This document shows, piece after piece, positions 23,411 to 36,590 of a stretch of DNA of 64,000 nucleotides. The DNA is from Mauremys mutica. Lineage: Eukaryota > Chordata > Testudines > Geoemydidae. The notes under the pieces are model-generated. The model was not told where the DNA came from, ran no database searches, and saw nothing but the letters and a program-made list of their open reading frames with translations. The position numbers and the translations under genes were made by a program. Within the stretch, counting starts at the first letter, position 1. Each line of letters begins with the position of its first letter. The stretch spans positions 11,007,925-11,071,924 of the forward strand of contig NC_059087.1 in NCBI RefSeq assembly GCF_020497125.1. The letters run 5' to 3'.

Positions 23411-25128
23411 TGTGAAAGCATCAGCTTCCTCCTCCGCCGGAGTGTTGATTGCAGACCACCACCACTCTCATGTTATGGGGTTATTGTAAATCTGATGCAA
23501 GCGGATCCAACTTCTGGCTAGCCACAGTTTGAGGACTGTCCTTAACACACATTTATAGAACGTGCAGTATATTCTGCAGTAGGGTAATGGCACAATAAAT
23601 ATAGTATTGGACAGGAATGTGTTTAGCCAGATTCTGTAACATTTCTTAACACCACACAGCCAGACTACAGTAACCAGCACTTGGCCATCTTTTTTCATCC
23701 ATTATTCATTGCTGTTTTGGATTTGATAGGACCTGGAGCAATGCATCCTTATGCACGCATTTATCCTTCAACTGGTATTACCTGCAATTCTTTTTATTTT
23801 CTGTTCATTCACCGTAGAGTTATGTCCTTGCATTGGCCCTAGAGGGTACCACACACACTCAAGTATACACATTAGCTCCCAACAGAGAGTCCAAAAGTTC
23901 TCAGGTTCCATAAGGACACTTGCATCTAAAGCTATTGATTGTTCAAATGAAAAACATTATAACCTCTATTTCCTACGGGGTTTGTCTATACTAATGTAGC
24001 CTGCCCTGCATATATGTAAGGACACTTGTTAACATGACTTCGCTTTTTGAAAAGCATAACCTATTTCAAATACAAACCAAAAAGTTAAGAATTCCACGCA
24101 TCCATAAGCAAAGATTCACTACCAAGCTAAAACCTTGTTTGACAAGTTTCAGCCCTGAGCAACTTTCTACAACAGAGTTAAATAGGGAATACAATGGAAA
24201 GGCTGACAGACCCTTAACTATAGTGGCAGTAGCCAGCAATGCTATAATTAAAGTACTTCACTCTGAAGATTTGTATAAGGAAAGAGATTGATGGGGGCTT
24301 TCTGATCAATTCCTCTGGTCTAAAAAGAGACCGTTAATTCATTCTGTAGAATAGGTACCTACAATGAGGAGAGAATAGTTTTTTTCCATATTACTGAAGA
24401 GATGCAAAAAAATTAGAACATGTGAAAATGCAATGTATCTAAGCGCTGATCTCAATAAAACATCCTGACTACTATGCTTCATATTTGTATTACATTCTTG
24501 TATGGAAGCCATGATTTATTACTTATTCTTTGTATACTTTGTTGTAAATAGTAATTGTAGTAAGCTTGAAAGCACTGTACAGTCTAATGCCTCTAACAGT
24601 AAGTATGAACTTCTTGATATTACATTTTAAATTAGTCAGGTGCTTACAAATGTCCATTTATGGTGACTCTTGAAGGATCTTTCTACTACACTGGAACAAT
24701 CTGAAAAATGAACATAACTAAATGCAAATTGTACACTTCAAGGTATTCCATTAATTAGCTATAGGGCTCAGCCATGAAGTTAATTGATTAATCCTACTTC
24801 TATGAATGGAGTGGAAACACTAAAAGATAAGGCCTGGAGAATGAATCAGCTAAGCCTTTGAGTCACAAAGACCTTATCCCTTTGATGAGAAGTGCCAGAT
24901 TAATCTTCATAAATGGTCTAATTACTTGTGCCTGGAGCTCAGCCAAGTCATTCCAAATAAAAATTAAATTATACAACTGACTGCATGTTCAGTCTCCTCT
25001 CAAGAGTGTTAGAACAACCATACAGCCTTATAATACAGGCAGACATCGACTGTTTACTTATTACAGTGTAGAAAGTATCCCCCTACCACTGAACAGAAGA
25101 AACTAGTCAAGAATATATAGCTACAATG

Positions 25129-26015
25129 CAGAGGTGAAAGTAAGACGGTATGGAGGACCGCTAAGAAAAGGAGACTGCTGAGGGAGGGAGAAGCCTGCTC
25201 CCTGCATAAAAATAGTTTAAACTCAGCTGTTCCCTGAGTGGTTCAGCCTCCGGGGGTTAGGACTGGTTTCTGGCATCCTTGTTAATTTCACTCACAGTAC
25301 CTAGAGGGAGGGTGTGTTTGACCATGGCAGGGGCAGTTCTTTTCTACCCCCGGCATGAGGGGGATCTCCTATATACAAAAAACACAATCAAAATCAGGAA
25401 CCATTTCCAAGTTCAAATCTATCCCATTCCCTCCCCAGCAGAGGATCATGGTTGTGATGTCCAAACTGCTTGCAGATCCTCTTTGAAATGTTACTGAATG
25501 TTACTGTTCCATGCAGGGAACAGCTGAGTTTAAACTGTTCTTATGCAGGAGGCAGGCTTCTCCTTCCCTTAGTCAGTCTCCCTGCTGCAAGTTAGAGGAA
25601 AGCCCCTGCAGCTGCTGAGTGCCAGGCAGGGAGAAAGCACAAAGCCTAGTGTCGGCAGCCTGGCTGGAGGAGGAGGGAAGACACGGAGAAAAATGTGACA
25701 GTGAGTTTTCACTTTTTCAGGCTTATTCCAATAGTAAAGTTTTATTACAGACAGTACTGGTAGAGAGAAAAAAGCAACTATTACTACTATCTATGTCATG
25801 CAATGGGAAGGATCCATGAAGTACGTAGGAGAGGTGGGTTGCTTGTGATTGGACCATATGGGTAAGAAATGTAAAATTACTTTCACCCCTGCCCAAACCC
25901 CAGGGCTCCCAGCCGCCTCTGCAGCTGGTAGCTCCGGGGGTGATTTAAAGGGCCCGGCTCCCCCTCCACAGGACTCTGGAGTACCGGTAAGTCCTTTAAG
26001 TTACTTTCACCCCTG
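25129..26015. mobile_element. Composite non-autonomous hAT-type element, 887 bp
   Basis: Outer ends CAGAGGTGAAAGTAA and TTACTTTCACCCCTG are flanked by the exact 8-bp duplication CTACAATG (25121-25128, 26016-26023). Inside, about 75 bp at 25165-25245 recurs inverted at 25511-25590 (shared core AGTTTAAACTCAGCTGTTCC). An extra internal copy of the right end, ATTACTTTCACCCCTGCCC, occurs near 25875. No transposase is encoded. Confidence 0.9.
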
Positions 26016-26110
26016 CTACAATGCCATTGCTTATATTAGGATAGCATCCAAAGTTCCCTAATCAGGGCCCCATTATACTAAGCAGAGTACCCACATGACT
26101 TAGAAGCCTA

Positions 26111-26377
26111 AGGGTATGTCTATATTTCAAAGAAAAAACTGTGGTGCCAAATCTCAGCACTCAGGTCCAGTGACTCAGGCTTGTGGGGCTAAAAATAGCA
26201 GTGTAGACATTCCCGCTTGGGATGGATCCCAGGTTCTGAAACCGGGCGAGGGAAGAGGGTCTTGGAGCCCCTGCTGCAGCTTGAGCAGGAACGTCTACAC
26301 TGCTATTTTGAGCCCAAGTCAAATGACCCAGGCTGTGAGACTCGGCGCCATTTGTTCTTTGCAGTGTAAACATACCT
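26111..26377. mobile_element. MITE flanked by TA, foldback structure
   Basis: Ends AGGGTATGTCTATATTTC and GTGTAAACATACCT are inverted repeats next to TA on both sides (26109-26110, 26378-26379). The halves pair over most of their length: GTGGTGCCAAATCTCAGCAC pairs loosely with the right half, and AATAGCAGTGTAGACATTCC is mirrored by GTCTACACTGCTATTTTGAG. Confidence 0.82.
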
Positions 26378-28329
26378 TAAGTAAGTCAGGAACTTTGGAA
26401 AACACTACCATGGGGGCCTTTGCCCAAAGCTTTACAGTCTAAAGACAAGAAACAACAGAAGAGAGAACCAAGGATTAACCGATATTATAAGTTATTGAGG
26501 AGCGGCCCTGAATCATTTAAAATAATTCCCTATCCAACCATAATGGACTTTATTTCCCTTCCTCTCCACCCTGGCCTCATCCCCACTTCAAAAGTGACCT
26601 TCAGGTCACTGCATACTTTTATATTTCGCTAGAATAAGCCAAGCGCAAAGAAGCTCTGAGCAGCTGAGTCAAAGTAATTAGGATGAGTGACACAGGACAC
26701 CTGAATCCAGAGCCTATGTCTGATAAATTGGCAGGCCCAGACAAAAGATATATTTTTATTCACTGCAACTGAACCCAAGTGACGACACTGCCAAGCTTTG
26801 GCAATGTGTCAGGGCAGAGGCTACAACCTACAGTTTCTTTGTTTCTCTGGATTACTCTCCATCCTCAATAATAATTATTTTTAATTAGACCATTTGAGTC
26901 TTATACTGTTTAGGAATTTCATGCACACCATTCAGAACCTTTGATCTCCGGGAAGAGGTAGTGAAGGAAGATTGCCCCTCTTTGGGATTCTTCTGTCAAG
27001 GGGACCTTAGTGTCCTTACCCATGTGTCTCACGCAAGCCCTGCAGTCCCATGATCGCCACAGATGAGAACAGCATTTAAAGGCGGCCAAAGGTGACACAC
27101 TTCTATGTCAGACTGATATTCATACCTTCTAGCCCCCAAAAGGGCTCCTTGAATAAGGAGTTCCAGAACCAAACCTCCAGATGAATAACTGACTAAACCA
27201 GAAGTGATGTTCAAGGAGACCTATGGAAACGGAGCTGCCTGCACACTGCACCGGTGTATGAGTTTACACCGGGGATTCTCCCTTCACCCTGTGACTGAAG
27301 AGTGGAGGCTGTTGTATTCCTAGCAGAAGACCCGAGACTGAAGTGAAAAACTAGAGAGAGAACAAAAGGAACATTCACTGCAAACACTATCAGCCCTCCA
27401 AAGAGAAAAACATGCCAAGTGGAATGCATATTAAGGCTCCACCCACTTGGGCGATTAAACTAGTTGAACCACATTAAAATCTAGTCTACCCCAAAGACTT
27501 CAATCTGTGGTAGCCCTACTGTAGCAAGAATCTAGTACCTTGCAGCACTGCCATTTCAAATTCCCTAGTGTAGATATGGTCTTAACACACTCCCTACTCA
27601 ACATAAGTTTCCCAGACAAGTGTGGAACAGGAACAGTTTTATCATCAAGGAGCAGATTTCTGAGAACAAGTTAATCTAATGAGATTTAACCCCCAATGCA
27701 GATGGGGGTCTAAAGAATTCTAAAAACAGCCTTGCAAGAAATTAGCTAAATGGTGGAAGTATTTATTGGTATAACCGGGTAAATATTAGCTGATATAGCA
27801 AAGTTCTTTTCTGCAACTACAAATGCTTTAGAAATACAAACCAGTCTTCACATGGAATCAAACCTTCCTGATTCATCTCCTCCTTAGAGTTCTGTCATCT
27901 TAAAAAAGGAGATCTCTTGATAAATAGATTTTTAGATAGCCATATGATTCTTCTGCAGCCTACTCCAGTCTTTGTCAAGCACATTAATCCCACCAGACCA
28001 AACCAGCTTTAAAGATGATATACCACAAATAGGGCATTAAAAGCTAAATAGAATAGAAATTACATTAGCCAATAGGGAATATTTACAGTTTTGCTTACAA
28101 GAGATGCAGTTCTTATTTTCACTATTCTGTTCAAGTCTTACACCACGATCAGGATGCATTTAGGGTCTTAGTCCCAGCAGGTTTAGCACTTGCTTGTGGG
28201 TCTTTTACCAAGACGACGAATATATGTAATTACTCCCAGACTCATTCCATTGGGTGGCACAATTAATAGGACTGAAAGATGGATTTGAGGAAATAAAGAC
28301 CAAAGAACGCTGAAGATCTGCAGTGTAAT

Positions 28330-29735
28330 TTTATTCACCTAGGAACAAAGGGTCAGAAGTCACAGCACAAGAGTTCATTTTGCTTTGTAAACTCATTAAA
28401 AGGACATTCTATGTACCAAAAAAATATTTAACATTTTAAATGCAGTCACCAAAGGAAACTGTAAAAGCTCAAGCACATTCAACTGTTTAATAAAAATATT
28501 GATTTTTCAGTTTGTTTTCTTTATCATCACTTGCAAACTATTGCTTTCCATATCGCCTTGCATATGCAGTATTAAATACAATAGGGTAAAGCAATTAAAG
28601 TCGAACAGGCTGAAAGAGTAAAAACTACATTTACTCTATAATGGGAATGTGTTGCTGAAAGGTTCTAGCCCTGTAGCACATTAGCAAGAATTACATAAAA
28701 GACACCAGGACTGAAGATATTAGGGCTAAGAGACCTCCAATTGATATTACACATTCATTTACTGAGAAGCCTACTGAAATTCAGTCTCCAATCTCTTTTC
28801 ACACGCTTGAAAATATTTAAGGATCTTTAAATAGAGATAATGAAACTGATAACATTAGATAAAAGACTTGCTTATTCAAGGACACAAGTTTCCCTAATGT
28901 CCTAATACACCTAACTCTGACCTTAAAAAAAAATCCTGGAGTAAAACCAGTTCAGTCCCCAAAAGTGTCTAACATGTATAAAAAAATGATAGCAGCTACA
29001 AAATAACCTATTGTATTGTCTAAATGCACCCAAGGCCATTTTATATCAAATACTGAAGTGTAGGCTTAAAACATTTTTCCTATTTGCAACGAAAGATCCA
29101 TTGCATACAAGCCATCCCTTTTTATCCAGCTAGTCAGAACTATAAAGTTTAGATTGCCTCCACTTGTCCCAAAATTGACCTGTTGAATTTCATTTCCTCA
29201 AATTTTTAAAATTCAGAGGAGGAGGAGATCTCTTACTAATTTCACCGAGCCTCTTGAACTGTAACCAGAACTTCAAGGAAATGCAGCATTTTGTGGGAAA
29301 AACAGGTGCCTTTAACATAATAAAGACTGCTAAAAAGTGTTTCCCCACCCCAGATCCACCTTTCTTCATTGAACAAAGTTCTTCACTTAGGAGTGAGCCA
29401 CATTATACAATGTTGCCTTATTAGTTTTGACTAGTTATATTCAGTTTCCAAAGATGCTAAGTAGTCCAACATGTCAGCATGAGCACAGCGCCTTCAATAC
29501 CTAGAGTTAATGCACTTCCAAGATCTGCATTCTCTCTACAACAGGGCATACAAGCCCCACCAACATAAGGCACTTACCTACAGGGAAAGGGGCAGGGGTG
29601 AGAACTCATGTAACATGCAAGTTTAAGGAAAGAGTCCCATTGAAGAACAGTTTAAGATCTCGCAAGCTATCAGTTCATTGCCAGTTAATTTATTGCATGC
29701 TGGTCTAATAAACTGCTCTTCCACTTCAGATACTG
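28330..29735 (-). other. SLC15A4: Probable SLC15A4 3' untranslated region
   Basis: The stretch downstream of the stop codon is AT-rich and largely free of recognisable repeats, as expected for a long 3'UTR. AATAAA hexamers on the minus strand lie at 29689-29694, only about 40 nt past the stop, and at 28330-28335. The first is probably too close to the stop to be the only site. The distal one would give a UTR of about 1.4 kb. Another hexamer near 27762 could extend it further. The choice of site is inference and would need 3' RNA ends. Confidence 0.45.
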
Positions 29736-29884
29736 TCAGGTCCTCCCATTGGCAGTCACTCCATTAGTCCTTGATCTTTGACGGTCGTATTTCACAGAAA
29801 CAATAAGGAAAAGCAGGAGGGTTGCTCCTTGGATAGCCGCCAGCAGGAAAAAGTAATAGTTTAAAAAGCAGCCATTAATGTTAC
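29736..29884 (-). CDS. SLC15A4: SLC15A4 terminal coding exon with stop codon
   Basis: This is the last coding exon. It opens with [20 protein letters not shown] and runs through the final helix ([13 protein letters not shown]) into a short basic cytosolic tail, [16 protein letters not shown], then a TGA stop at 29736-29738. The acceptor is CTTTCTAG (ct at 29885-29886). The first codon is completed by the G left over from the preceding exon (G|GT, glycine). From memory the human tail is a few residues longer, so the tail is the variable part. The intron upstream, 29885-35420, is about 5.5 kb. Confidence 0.95.
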
Positions 29885-31312
29885 CTAGAAAGAATTGGAG
29901 AGGAAAAGTAAATACACATAGGGAGTATACAATCCTGCTCAGTCCTATAATAATAAAGATTTATCTCTGCAAAAGGTGTCGGCAAAACCAGAACCAGATC
30001 ATATTTCCATCATGTAACCGGTATTTCAATTTTTGGCATTACCTAGAATATAAATTGCAGTTCTAGGAAAATATACAGCCTGCAAGCTGTGCTTTGTATT
30101 TTGTGCTTGTACCTCTTAAAGTCAGGAATGCCCTTGAGAAGAGCAGACCCCTTTAGCCCACACAATACGATTTCTCCTCAATGACTGCCCACAACCCCAC
30201 TTAATGTTACAGAAATTACATGTGTACAGAGGGGAGCACAAGGCCCCTGAGGCCTAAACAGTTTTTAAAAAGAATTAGCAGCCTGAGAAAAGTAGACTTA
30301 GAGACAGGAAAGCTGTGAAGATGCCTCCTTTTTTATATAATTGATTTTCAACTAATGCAGAACCTGAATTCATTTAGTAAACTCCTAAAAGGGAGAGAGA
30401 AATGTAAGTGCTAACCAGAAATGTTTATAAGTGATGTACCTATGCAATGCCTTGTGGACTCACTCATACTTCAGATAAAACAGGTTAGCTGAAAAACTAT
30501 GAAATAGAATTTTGCGCTTCTCCCAATTTAAATAAAGGAGACCACACACAGAGGTTCCCCTCCCCCCCCCCCTTTTTTTTTTTTAAATATAAAATGAGCT
30601 ACCTTGCTAAAAAAAGGAAACCAACTCCCCTGCTGGAAATGCTACAAGCCGAATATGCTCTCTCAAGATTGCTATCAGAGTAAGACAAAAGCCTCTGAAC
30701 TTAATGTACTTTTAATTTACAGGCTATAGTTTCTTCATTTTAAATCAGAACCCCCAAAATGTATTTTCTCCTCAATGCCCTCTCACTCTGAAACAGAGCT
30801 TAATAAGTAAATGGACAATCTTACTCTCCTTGCAGACAATCTTACTCTCCTTGTTGATACAAGATTTGTATCAACAAGTGGTCAGGTTTATGGCTCACTG
30901 CCTAAATAGAAAGGTAATCAGTAAAAAAAATTAAATGAATTGTGTTGATATAGAAAAAGTTTTTATATGAAAATGACTTAAATCACTGAAGATTTCATCT
31001 CACAGACATATGCAAAACTGTATGGCCAAAACTAATCCAATGTATATTCAAAGGAATGAGTGAGGAACATTTCCAACTGCCCGGCACCTCCTCCACCTCT
31101 AATTCTTCACTCAAAGCATCATCATTGTTTTTTGTATATTTCTTTTAACCTGCTGAGGCATTTTCACAGCAACTTCCTAGCAATTCTGCACACAAGATGT
31201 AATGTAGATCTGAAAGATTTACGAATGATGATTTTTCACTTTTACTACCTGAATTGTCAAAAACCTGATTTTTTCTAATCCACTTGCCACAAATTTGTAC
31301 AATTAATTCTTG

Positions 31313-31535
31313 GGCTTGGTTTCCACTACCAACTTACATTGGTATAACAACATCGCTCAGGGGTGCGTAGACAGTGCTATGTCGATGGAAGGGCTTCTCC
31401 CATTGACATAGCTTTGTCTCTCGGGGAGGTGGAGACCTATGCTAACGGGAGAGGCTCTCCCGTCAATGTAGTTCGTGTCTTCACTAGGCACTACAGAGGT
31501 GCAGCTGTAACACTTCCAGTGTGGACAAACCCTTG
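31313..31535. mobile_element. Diverged MITE of the GTCTACAC family
   Basis: The left part GGCTTGGTTTCCACTAC and the right part AGTGTGGACAAACCCTTG form degraded inverted ends. The interior shares GGAAGGGCTTCTCCCAT with the MITE cluster at 53.8 kb. It is an old copy in an SLC15A4 intron. Confidence 0.65.
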
Positions 31536-33780
31536 AACTGTAAGCTGTTTAGAAGCCGTACATTATGCACGTGCAATATTTGAGATCAGAGCTTTGCATG
31601 ATACCACTCATATGGTGTCTTTCTAACTCAACTGGATATGTAACTGAGAATGAAGTCTCCAAAGTGAACTTTTAAATACAAGATCAAAGCTAGCTTTCTC
31701 TGAATAGTCTTCAATATTCACTAAAAAGGCATTCTATGAACAATCCTGGCAGAAATCCTATTTGCTAATGTATTTACAGAGCGCAAAACAGTGAAAGCAA
31801 AGTTTGTACTGTCATTGCTCCACAAGACAGATTTTTTTCTTCTAGGTCCACTGGATCACTCTCTTTTTATCCCTTTAACCATCTAGTGGTCTAATTAAAT
31901 GTATCCACAGTTTTTAGCCCATACTACCTAAGCTGTTTCATGGAAAGTGGAAGTTTATGCAATGAAGACGGTAAATGATCTAATTTTAATGATCTCCTAG
32001 AATATAGTGAAACTGTAAAGCTTTAGGGTAAAAACATATGTTTTACAACATCATTGAAATTGATGAAGCATAAACAGAATTCTGAAGTTCATATACTACA
32101 ATTTCTTTAGACAACCTCTTAGCCTTGTTCAGTGTTAACGGTGCCTGTGTGTCTGAAGTCCTCAATCTCCCCTCCCTGCTCAGCCGAATGGGGAAATAAA
32201 GTTACAAAAATTCATCATGAAAAATTCAACAGCATTATTCATATCAAGCCATTACTGCAATTCTCTTTCAGCCCTCTCAGAGCAAAGTTAGGAATCCATC
32301 CAGCTATGTGGAACTTCTTTCTGGTTCAATTCACCTCTGACATTTCCTCAAAGTTGTTTTAAGCTAGTGATTTATGCACATTAAATGCTTCTAAATTAAG
32401 AAAGCTCATTGGTAAAACATTATCCTTCTATTAAGAAATAAGCTCCTACTATTGCTGAATTTTCAAGAATACACTATGGCTTGCTTCCAACATGCCACGA
32501 GCTACAGCCAAATTGGACCATTACGACTATTATAAGCAAAAGGGGGAAGCAAGAAATAGAGAAGCACACATCAATCCTTACAAGCTTTGAATGCAGCGTA
32601 CACATGTGTTGAGATTAAGTTATTGTAATTATTGAAACGCAAGATCTAATTAAATGAGTTTATAATAAAAAGCAATAAAAGCAAAAGCAGTCTTCTCTTG
32701 ACATTTAAAATACAATATACTTTCAAAACTCCATCTGAAGAGCAGAAGTAGTAATTTTCCTTTGTGGGACGGGATGTTAAAAAAAAAAATCAAGATTTCA
32801 TGGAGTGATCACAGAAATAATTGAATCATTTCAATGTAGCAATCAACGCTTAAGTGCCAGCAGACAGTGTGCTCTACTGCCATCAATGGGAAGTAGTGAG
32901 AGAACACATGGGAGAACATTTAATGCCGCTAGTTTATACTGCATTTCTTTAAAAATTTATAGTTGTAGAATATCTAATGAAAAATTCACACACACTTCAT
33001 TCACAATAAAGCTTCAGTCTCACAACTGATGGGCAGGAACCTTGAAGACCTTACTAGATCTTACTAAATTTAAAATTTGATACATTTGCTAAAACATTTT
33101 TAAAATAAAACAGTGAATTTAACACTTTGAAAAGTACTCGATAGCACTAAAAAACAATGAAGCCCCATTTATTCACTGGAGTAACAGTCCACGTAGCAGC
33201 AACACAAGATACTACAAACCAAAGCCACCCCACTGGTAGGCCTCAACCCCCGATTCCAAGGTACAAACTTTGGGAACGCAAGGGGAGATAAGAGCTCCGC
33301 AGCTGCCGTTTAGGGCCAAGATAGATAGGGATTTCTGGTAATTCCCTGGTAACAGCTGTCCACTGGGAAGCAGACTGAGCATCCCCAGCTTACTCTACAC
33401 AGCTGACCAAAGGAGCCACCCGAGGCAACACCTTTCGGTCTTAACCCAGGAAGCACTTGAGCCAATCTATATTTTTATATGGGGGTGCTACCTTTTCTGG
33501 GACTGTTTTATCATAGCCTAAGGAAAACAAGATGGGATGGATCATGCTAGAAAAGGGGGCAAAAATGTCTAATTAAAAATATCAAGTATGACAAACATTT
33601 TATAAACTAGTAGCTTCCTCCATATTTAGTGCACATCTCTTGAATTATATGTATGCTGTAAGAATGGACAGATTTGATCACCAAAGTTGCCATGGCAGAA
33701 TAAATCTTGGCCAATATTAACAACTGGTTTTAAAAAGTCTTTATCTTCAGGATGAACAAACATCAACCCCAGAGGAACTA

Positions 33781-34078
33781 AGGGCTCGTCTACACTTACC
33801 TGCTGGGTCGACGCGGTGAGTTCGACTTCTCGGAGTTCGAACTATCGCATCTAATCTAGACGTGATAGTTCGAACTCCCCGCGCGCTCCGGTCGACTCCG
33901 GTACTCCACCACTGCAAACGCCGGTGGCGGAGTCGACCTTGGAGCCGCGGACTTCCATCCCGCGGCGTCTGGACGGGTAAGTAGTTCGAACTAGGGTACT
34001 TCGAGTTCAGCTACGCTATTCACATAGCTGAACTTGCGTACCCTAGTTCGACCCCCGCCCTTAGTGTAGACCTGCCCT
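33781..34078. mobile_element. MITE flanked by TA, probably Tc1/mariner-type
   Basis: Inverted ends AGGGCTCGTCTACAC and GTGTAGACCTGCCCT are each bordered by TA (33779-33780, 34079-34080), the mariner target duplication. Internal palindromes surround GTTCGAACT (twice) and GAACTCG-like motifs. The element is CpG-rich compared with the intron around it, which suggests recent insertion or retained methylation targets. Confidence 0.82.
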
Positions 34079-34164
34079 TAGTCTCTCACTGAGAATTTGC
34101 TGGTCTGGTCCTGTGTTGTTCAATCGTTGCTCTACTAGTCTCTTACGCTGTCTAGGGTTTAGCA

Positions 34165-34270
34165 AGAGAGATGAGGTGGGTGAGGTAATAACTTTTATTG
34201 GACCTCACGCACCTTGTCTCTCTAAAGTCTTGGGACTGACACGACTACAACACGGCATACGGGGTTTCCC
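34165..34270. repeat. Interspersed repeat fragment
   Basis: GAGGTGGGTGAGGTAATAAC, TTTTATTGGACC, CTTGTCTCTCTAAAGTCTTG and GGACTGACACGACTACAACA match a repeat I know from sauropsid genomes only by its recurring phrase. The family is not named with confidence. Confidence 0.4.
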
Positions 34271-35420
34271 AGGCAGCTCAAGAATCTCAGGGAAAACAAA
34301 CAGTTTCCCATTCACCTCATCTGAAAAAAATCTCAAAATGCTAAATTATAGAAATATTTTCTACAACAAGGATTATTCCTATGAAAGTCATAACCAAAAA
34401 ACCCCACATCCTTAGAAACTCAACAGTTACAGGTGTGTCAGAACAAAATGCTTGTTACTGCTGTACAACTAGATGAAATGTGGGACCTCTGTTTTTGGAA
34501 TAAAATTTTGTATTCGTGATGACTCCTGTGTAAAGATTAAGCTTTTGGCCATCTGTTTTTAAAGAAGAAACTTGTAAAATAAAGATGCCAACTTATGGCA
34601 TAAATGTAGTTTCCAGACAGACTGTTAAAAAAAGTCTACATCACATCTGATCTAGCAGAAAGGGCAAAAAAATTCAACACCAAGTTTAACTTTAGGCATA
34701 ATTTGTAGAGGGTACATAAAACTGTACCTGCATATCAATGTTAACCTAATTTATTAAATGTTTCACACACTCTTCTTGCTGGAACTAATCAAGCCACTGA
34801 AGTCTGTAAATGATCTTATGAAATTCCCAAGGTGCCACCTACTGGTGCCAATGATTTTGTTTAACTTCAACTGACAGTGAAACGTATGGCTTAGGTTGGA
34901 CTGTAAGATAAACTGATTGCTAGGTAGAAATGCAAATTTAACTCTTGTATGGTAATTGCCACAAAGTACCCTGAAACATGAGTTGCAAATAATCAGCACT
35001 CTGTAGTCAAAAACCTGTTTTATTATTTTCACTGAAAATGTGTGTAATTTAAAATTTTTTAAGAGAGCAAAAAAAATTCTTCAACTGCTTCTACTAATCT
35101 AGACATTCCAGCTAAAATATTCTTAAATGTACAAATATCTTCTGGTGAGCAAAAATAGTAACACAGCTGAGCAATTAACTGAATCAGCTCTTTTATAAAG
35201 TCCACTTTACAACATATGCATTTCTAATGTATCCATTTAAGGCAGTATCTCAGCTCTAATTGTAGCAATATGCAAGATGAAATTATGTCTTTGCCATATT
35301 AAGAGGGTTTACAAATTCAAAGTGTTACAATTCTAAGCTAAGAAAGTTCCCACCCCTGAAATATGATTTCTGATTAAGCATTTTACTTCATCATCCTCCA
35401 ATACATTGAGGATTACTTAC

Positions 35421-35579
35421 CAAAATCTGTATGATTACTCATCCAGCCAATTGCGTTAATAGACACCAACGCCAGCAGTCCTGAGCCAACAAATGACCCA
35501 ATTCCAGAAAAGAAAAAGAACAGTCCCATAATGGCACTCTGCATGGATTTGGGAGCAGCTGAATATGCAAATTCTAGGC
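35421..35579 (-). CDS. SLC15A4: SLC15A4 internal coding exon (penultimate)
   Basis: The exon encodes [20 protein letters not shown], the most conserved stretch of PHT1/PHT2 transporters. A glycine-rich membrane helix follows ([18 protein letters not shown]), then the loop [14 protein letters not shown], which contains an NHT sequon. The acceptor is TTTTAATACAG (ct at 35580-35581) and the donor GTAAGT (acttac at 35415-35420). The 159 nt (53 codons) keep phase 1 at both ends. The helix is part of the C-terminal six-helix bundle of the major-facilitator fold (family knowledge). The exon is intact, with no stop or frameshift, so the gene appears functional despite the retrotransposon in the adjoining intron. 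Confidence 0.96.
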
Positions 35580-35710
35580 CTGTATTAAAAGAAAAAAGGC
35601 ATCAATCTGTAAGAAATTTATGTGCTTGGTTACCAGCTCAATGTGCCTGCTAACGATAAATATCCATGAACATTGAAAATACATTTGTACAAGGTTAAAA
35701 ACAAGAACTT

Positions 35711-35800
35711 GGATTTTCAGAGGACACTAAGGGATTTATGTACCCACTCCCATTGATTTCCAATGAGTATCTAACTCCCTTAGGCTGCTCTGAAAGTCTT
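35711..35800. repeat. Short palindromic repeat
   Basis: GGATTTTCAGAGGACACTAA with GGGATTT on the left is complementary to CCCTTAGGCTGCTCTGAAAG on the right. The loop contains ACTCCCATTGATTTCCAATG. About 90 bp form a hairpin-like unit in an SLC15A4 intron. Confidence 0.5.
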
Positions 35801-36462
35801 AGTCAAGGTTATCAATGTTTTATATTTGCATTAAATCCTGAACATATATAAATATAAAATACTTGGATTTTTATGTGCTGCACCACTTTATTGTTCTTTT
35901 AGCAAGTGTACAACCTTATAGCAAACAAGTTCTCTCAGAAATCTCGTGTCAACTGATATCAGTCAAGTCTCATTGTATACCAGAATCAACATACCATCTA
36001 GGGAAGTTTACATTATACTTGGCTTTCAACCTTATCCAAAGTGAGTTAAACAGCTAGGACACTGTCCAGCAAAACTGTTTTTAATCATGGTTTGGCTAGT
36101 CTGTTTTAGAACAGTTTTTAAAAGGCCATGTTTGAGCATTGATGGAAGGTGACTACAATATGACTGAGATGTGAAAATTTTTAAAGTAGTTTTCATAACA
36201 AAAGCCAGCTCTCTTGACTCCCATATGGTCTTCTTGGCTAGACCATGTTTTGGCAAGTCATGTTTTGACTGAGGCAAATCCTACATCCCCCATGGACGTT
36301 CATTTCTCTCAATTTGCAACACTTAGGGTAAGTCTCAATAGTTTTTAAAAAGTTTCCCCTCCTCCCAACACAGTTAACTATTTAACTTTACTGTGGGCAG
36401 ATGGGACCTAGAATCTGCATATCAGACTAATCTGCAGCCCCAGTGCCCCAACATGATATGCT

Positions 36463-36590
36463 GTTATAGGCCTGATCCCACAAAACTTACGCACATGCTT
36501 AACTTTACATATAGTCAGAATTCTACTGAAGTCAATGGGACTACTCACAGGGCATAAAAGCAAGGACAATTTTTTGCAGAATCACAGCCA
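36463..36590. repeat. Foldback repeat with GAAGTCAATGGGACT core
   Basis: CCTGATCCCACAAAACTTAC, GCACATGCTTAACTTTACAT and ACTGAAGTCAATGGGACTAC, then TCACAGGGCAT, correspond to a palindromic repeat family common in turtles, with one arm eroded. Confidence 0.45.

Larger units (their letters stand above)
21840..25120. other. No gene recognised
   Basis: AT-rich, mostly unique sequence. A 164-codon frame at 21840-22334 on the + strand has no recognisable domain and looks accidental. Repeats lie at 23005-23245 and 23295-23410. Confidence 0.5.
29885..35420 (-). other. SLC15A4: SLC15A4 last intron
   Basis: A GT-AG intron of about 5.5 kb, AT-rich, with MITEs at 31313-31535 and 33781-34078 and a repeat fragment near 34.2 kb. 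Confidence 0.85.
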
